64,000 nt of DNA from an uncultured Treponema sp. (GTDB taxonomy: Bacteria > Spirochaetota > Spirochaetia > Treponematales > Treponemataceae). Location of the stretch: the NCBI GenBank assembly GCA_937901865.1, contig CALDID010000179.1:4151-68150 (forward strand), given 5' to 3'. How positions within the stretch are numbered: position 1 is the first letter of the stretch; each line of letters starts with the position of its first letter. Under the pieces are notes generated by a model. It worked only from the letters and a program-made list of their open reading frames with translations. It was not told where the DNA came from and ran no database searches. Shown here piece by piece: positions 61,084 through 64,000 of the stretch. The position numbers and the translations under genes were made by a program.

Positions 61084-61962
61084 ATGAATTTTATTGAGTT
61101 TAACGATGTTTCTTTTACATATCCAGCCGTAGAAGGCGATGTAGATGCAGACGGCAATCCAATCGAGCCCCGCGCTGTATTCTCTCATTTTAGTGCGCAA
61201 TTTCCGAGCGGCTTTGTTAGCCTCGTCGGTCCAAACGGCAGTGGCAAATCCACTTTTATGCTTCTTGCAAGCGGTCGCCTTGTGCCCACAACTGGCAAAG
61301 TCTTGATGATGGGCAAAGATATTGCGATGATGACAGGGGAAGCAAAGAATATGAGAGCTTCTGTCATTTATCAAAATATGGAGTTTGAAACAGAAGACAA
61401 AGTCGGCGATTTATTGGCGCAAGTCTTCAAAAGCGGCACTTTGCAGGGAAAAGCACAGGGCATTTTCGGCAAAGGCGACTTGATGAGCGAAGTTATCGAG
61501 GTCTTTGAGCTTTCAGGCGTATTGAACCACACGCTCACAGGCATCAGCAAGGGCGAAATACAGCGCACCCTCTTGGCGTTTTCCATTCTCTACGGTTCTG
61601 CGTCGGTGTTTATGGACGAGCCACTGTTCGCAATGGAGTATCCGCAAAAGGAAAAAGCCCTTTCGTATTTGCGCGATTATTGCAAAAAGACGGGGACGAC
61701 GATTTACATCAGTATGCACGAGTTGGACTTGACGAAACGCTTTGCAGAAAAGGTCTTGCTTTTCTATCCGAACCGCGATATGTCGTTCGGCACTCCTGAG
61801 GAAGTGTTGACGAATGAAGACCTTGAAAAAGCGTACGGCTTGCCCGTCGAGATGCTCAAAAAAGGAGAAGAATACACCAGACGAGATTTGACCGACACCG
61901 CAAAATCGATTTCTGATATGAACGCTCTCCTCAAAGCGCAATCTACGACGAAAAACGAATAG
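61084..61962 (+). CDS. Solitary ABC transporter ATP-binding protein
   Basis: 292 residues. Walker A GPNGSGKST (49-57), Q-loop VIYQNME, Walker B ASVFMDEP (173-180) and switch His in YISMHELDLTKRF. The signature motif is weak: GISKGEIQR (153-161) instead of LSGGQ. An extra acidic loop (EGDVDADGNPIEP, 17-29) lies before the core. No permease gene is adjacent, so it may serve a transporter encoded elsewhere or a non-transport role. Its 3' end overlaps the converging methylase by 20 bp. Confidence 0.88.
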   Translation: MNFIEFNDVSFTYPAVEGDVDADGNPIEPRAVFSHFSAQFPSGFVSLVGPNGSGKSTFMLLASGRLVPTTGKVLMMGKDIAMMTGEAKNMRASVIYQNMEFETEDKVGDLLAQVFKSGTLQGKAQGIFGKGDLMSEVIEVFELSGVLNHTLTGISKGEIQRTLLAFSILYGSASVFMDEPLFAMEYPQKEKALSYLRDYCKKTGTTIYISMHELDLTKRFAEKVLLFYPNRDMSFGTPEEVLTNEDLEKAYGLPVEMLKKGEEYTRRDLTDTAKSISDMNALLKAQSTTKNE

Positions 61963-63643
61963 AAGCAAGCTCTTCTATCGCCGCAATCTTTTCGCCGATG
62001 AGCGCGTAAAGCTCTGGAAGTTTCGCTTCTAGGGCTTTCACTTTTTCCAAGCGAGAAGCAAAGACTTCCCGCGTTTTTTTCTGCGCCAGCTTTTTCAAGA
62101 TGTTCGGCACTTGCTTTATCAAGTTCACCTTTTCAAGCGCGTCCAGCTCATATTCCGCATTCGACGACAAAAGCTCTATCAGCATATCCAGCTCTTCCTC
62201 TTTCGCCTCAAAAGCGCACTTTTCCAGCACCGCATACAGCTTTCTCATCTTCGCAATCGACAGCGCGCACACTTCTTCTTTCAGCACGAGCTCTTTCGCA
62301 TTTTTCAAGCAAAACTTTTCCTCCCCGCCCTTGAAAAACACGCTAACTTCGCCCTTTTTCACTTTGCACCCCGCGCTTCGCAATCGCTTTATCGAAAACG
62401 ACTTTTTGAACAGCAAGAAAAATTGCTTCCTAAACAGCACATTCGCAATCGTCGCCGCCGCCTTTTCAGAAGATTTCTTCGTCGTGTCAATCGCTAAGAT
62501 GAACTCGATGTTCGACACCTCTTTTGTGTTGCTTTGCTTGCCGCCGCGAAACGTCGTGTATTCGTTCGTTACAATCGACAGCTTGCCTTTTTTCATACAC
62601 AGCTTTTCCATCTCGTCAAACGGGATTATCCCGTCCGTGCTGTAGCTTATCAAAATATAGTGCGCGTCGATGCTCTCCAACAGCTCGCGAAACGCCTCCA
62701 GCGCGCTCGCCTTGTAGCAATACGCGCTCTTCGTCAAAACCCAATCTTTGCGAATAGCCGCCTTTTCTCTCAACACGCCTTTTTCATTCAAATCTAGCGG
62801 AGCGGGGATTTTGTCCCATTTTGCAATCGTGTTCAAAATGTGATAGTTCGAACCGTATTGATGCTGATTATACGGCGGGTCAAGATAGGCGACCTCAACT
62901 CTCCCCAGCCGCTTCACGAGCGCGTTCGCGTCTTCTTTCAGCACAATTGTTTTCGCCTTGCCGTCGATGAGGCAGGGAGAAGAAAGGCGTATCGGGCAAA
63001 GAATGCGCTTCAATGCGTCGCGGGAATGTCCGCCAAAGCCTTTGTGAAACGATTTGAACACGCCCGACGTATTTGTGTGGCAGCTCGCTTCAAAAAGCAG
63101 GAGCGACAAAAGCAAAATGCGCTCTTTCGACTCTTTTTCGGGATATGTTTTTTCGATGTAGTTTCGGATTTTGTCAATCGTCAGCGCATTATCCCTTGTA
63201 TAAAACAGCCGCTCTGTGCGAAAATCCGCCGCGTCCACGTCAAAGCTCTTCGGCGCGTAATATTTCGCCATATACTGCTCGTCTTCGCTCGGAAGCGGCA
63301 GGGCGTTAATTCTCTCCAGCACTTTTTCTATCTTTTCGCCGCCGAACAGCGTTTTCACCTCGCTTTCGTTCAAGCCGACAAATGCGCTGTTGATAATATA
63401 CGCGTATTCTTCCCAATCGTTTGAAATCACCTCAAAACCCAGCGTTTTCGCAAACCGAGAAACCACGCCGCTGCCCGAAAACAAATCCAAAAACACTTCG
63501 CCGCTATTCATCTTCACGCCGACGCTTTTCATCGCCTTATAAATCAAAGCCAAGAGCTTTCGCTTGTTTCCGATGTATGTGATAATCTGTTTCGTCAGAT
63601 AATTTTCCGCTTTCGACGACTTTTTATTCTCGTTTGCACTCAT
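61943..63643 (-). CDS. D12-class N6-adenine DNA methyltransferase with large C-terminal domain
   Basis: 566 residues. D12 features: YIGNKRKLL (23-31), S-adenosylmethionine motif FLDLFSGSGVVSRFA (51-65), NDWEEYAYIINSAF and catalytic YLDPPYNQHQYGSNYH (253-268). D12 enzymes such as Dam and DpnM methylate the adenine of GATC or related sites. Residues about 390-566 form a Lys/Glu-rich helical extension not found in Dam. No endonuclease gene adjoins it, so it is solitary here; the target is unknown. Confidence 0.85.
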   Translation of the reverse strand: MSANENKKSSKAENYLTKQIITYIGNKRKLLALIYKAMKSVGVKMNSGEVFLDLFSGSGVVSRFAKTLGFEVISNDWEEYAYIINSAFVGLNESEVKTLFGGEKIEKVLERINALPLPSEDEQYMAKYYAPKSFDVDAADFRTERLFYTRDNALTIDKIRNYIEKTYPEKESKERILLLSLLLFEASCHTNTSGVFKSFHKGFGGHSRDALKRILCPIRLSSPCLIDGKAKTIVLKEDANALVKRLGRVEVAYLDPPYNQHQYGSNYHILNTIAKWDKIPAPLDLNEKGVLREKAAIRKDWVLTKSAYCYKASALEAFRELLESIDAHYILISYSTDGIIPFDEMEKLCMKKGKLSIVTNEYTTFRGGKQSNTKEVSNIEFILAIDTTKKSSEKAAATIANVLFRKQFFLLFKKSFSIKRLRSAGCKVKKGEVSVFFKGGEEKFCLKNAKELVLKEEVCALSIAKMRKLYAVLEKCAFEAKEEELDMLIELLSSNAEYELDALEKVNLIKQVPNILKKLAQKKTREVFASRLEKVKALEAKLPELYALIGEKIAAIEELASIRFSS

Positions 63644-63649
63644 AAATTT

Positions 63650-63926
63650 TTTTTTACTCCTTCGCTGAAGAAAAAACAGCGATAATTTTTTTTTATTCCT
63701 CCGCTGAAGAAAAAACGCTCAATAAATTTTTTTTTCAACACTCCCTGAAAAAAAAGTGAGCAATAAATTTTTTTTTACGCACTCCCTGAAGAAAAAACGC
63801 TCAATAAATTTTTTTTACGCACTCCCTGAAGAAAAAGCAGTCAATAAAAAATTTTTTCAACGCTCCCTGAAGAAAAAGCAGTCAATAAATTTTTTTTTCA
63901 ACGCTCCCTGAAGAAAAAGCAGTCAA
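63650..63926 (-). repeat. A/T-rich tandem array, period about 40-41 bp
   Basis: Seven or so units built on CTCCCTGAAGAAAAAGCAGT, CAATAAATTTTTTTTT; clear unit starts (CTCCCTGAA) at 63782, 63822, 63863 and 63904, with less regular units before. Long T and A runs make each unit strongly asymmetric. The array adjoins the methylase start and may contain its promoter; with the MITE it fills 63644-64000. Confidence 0.8.
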
Positions 63927-64000
63927 TAGACCTGTTCGGAAACATTATGTCATTGCCGTACTTGATACGGCAATCTATTGCAATATAGGCAAAAAGATTA
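63927..64000 (+). mobile_element. MITE-like palindromic element, copy E, cut by the window edge
   Basis: Begins TAGACCTGTTCGGAAACATT and follows copy A to the window end. It interrupts the A/T-rich array at the TA of GTCAATAAATTT. Confidence 0.85.

Overview
The window looks like a chromosome segment of a spirochaete, most likely Treponema. This is an inference from FliS and an FlgN-like flagellar chaperone next to polA, a periplasmic LysM/M23 protein, a Maf-type flagellin glycosylation factor, an HD-GYP protein, many exported proteins and no ribosomal or phage block. G+C is moderate and mosaic. rfb, radA/dacA, the 25-28 kb block and carB are richer in GCG/CGC, whereas the DUF262 gene, the TPR gene and the toxin genes are A+T-rich.

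Layout. 1-3.6 kb (minus): polA (cut by the window edge), an flgN-like gene and fliS. 3.7-8.3 kb (plus): rfbA and rfbC, then a complete HaeIII/NgoPII-type (GGCC) restriction enzyme and its cytosine methylase, then rfbB; the restriction-modification pair sits inside the dTDP-rhamnose operon. 8.7-18.2 kb: cell-envelope genes (degenerate NodB-like protein, zinc-ribbon protein, LysM/M23, signal peptidase I, PBP with PASTA, Maf) and an HD-GYP variant. 18.3-24.6 kb (minus): a degenerate aldo/keto reductase, glycyl-tRNA synthetase, radA, serine acetyltransferase and D-Ala-D-Ala carboxypeptidase. 25-29.3 kb (plus): M20 peptidase, secreted lipase-like protein and a PIN toxin with a small partner. 29.4-36.1 kb: hisF-hisH, a DTW tRNA enzyme, NagZ, U32 peptidase and an esterase. 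36.3-41.4 kb: L-rhamnose catabolism (rhaD, rhaB, an AraC regulator, rhaM, rhaA). 41.5-52.4 kb: uvrC, LamG/FN3 and TPR proteins, 2H phosphoesterase, uxaB, YchJ, a SpoU methyltransferase and a nitrilase. 52.5-64 kb: a single-chain GmrSD-like type IV restriction protein, an N-terminal half carB, vapBC, an outer-membrane protein with a divergent XRE regulator, a secreted beta-helix protein, a HAD phosphatase, tRNA-Ala(CGC), an ABC ATPase and a D12-class adenine methylase.

The most unusual content lies between genes. (i) Five copies of a roughly 114-bp element have TAGACCTGTTCG terminal repeats and internal hairpins. They are flanked by TA; one copy splits a second repeat whose uninterrupted form is also in the window, so this looks like a TA-targeting MITE. 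(ii) Several unrelated tandem arrays share a 23-bp period and mostly encode a small hairpin per unit. (iii) GGCC and GATC are almost absent by eye. The first fits the resident GGCC system; the second has no restriction enzyme in the window to explain it. (iv) Several genes have a good -10 box 6-11 nt before the start codon and no ribosome binding site, suggesting leaderless or near-leaderless transcripts.

Rhamnose links two regions: it is made as dTDP-rhamnose precursor by rfbABC (rfbD is not in the window) and degraded by the rha genes. Three defence-type functions (GGCC system, type IV DUF262 protein, solitary adenine methylase) and two PIN toxin loci are spread among housekeeping genes rather than clustered.
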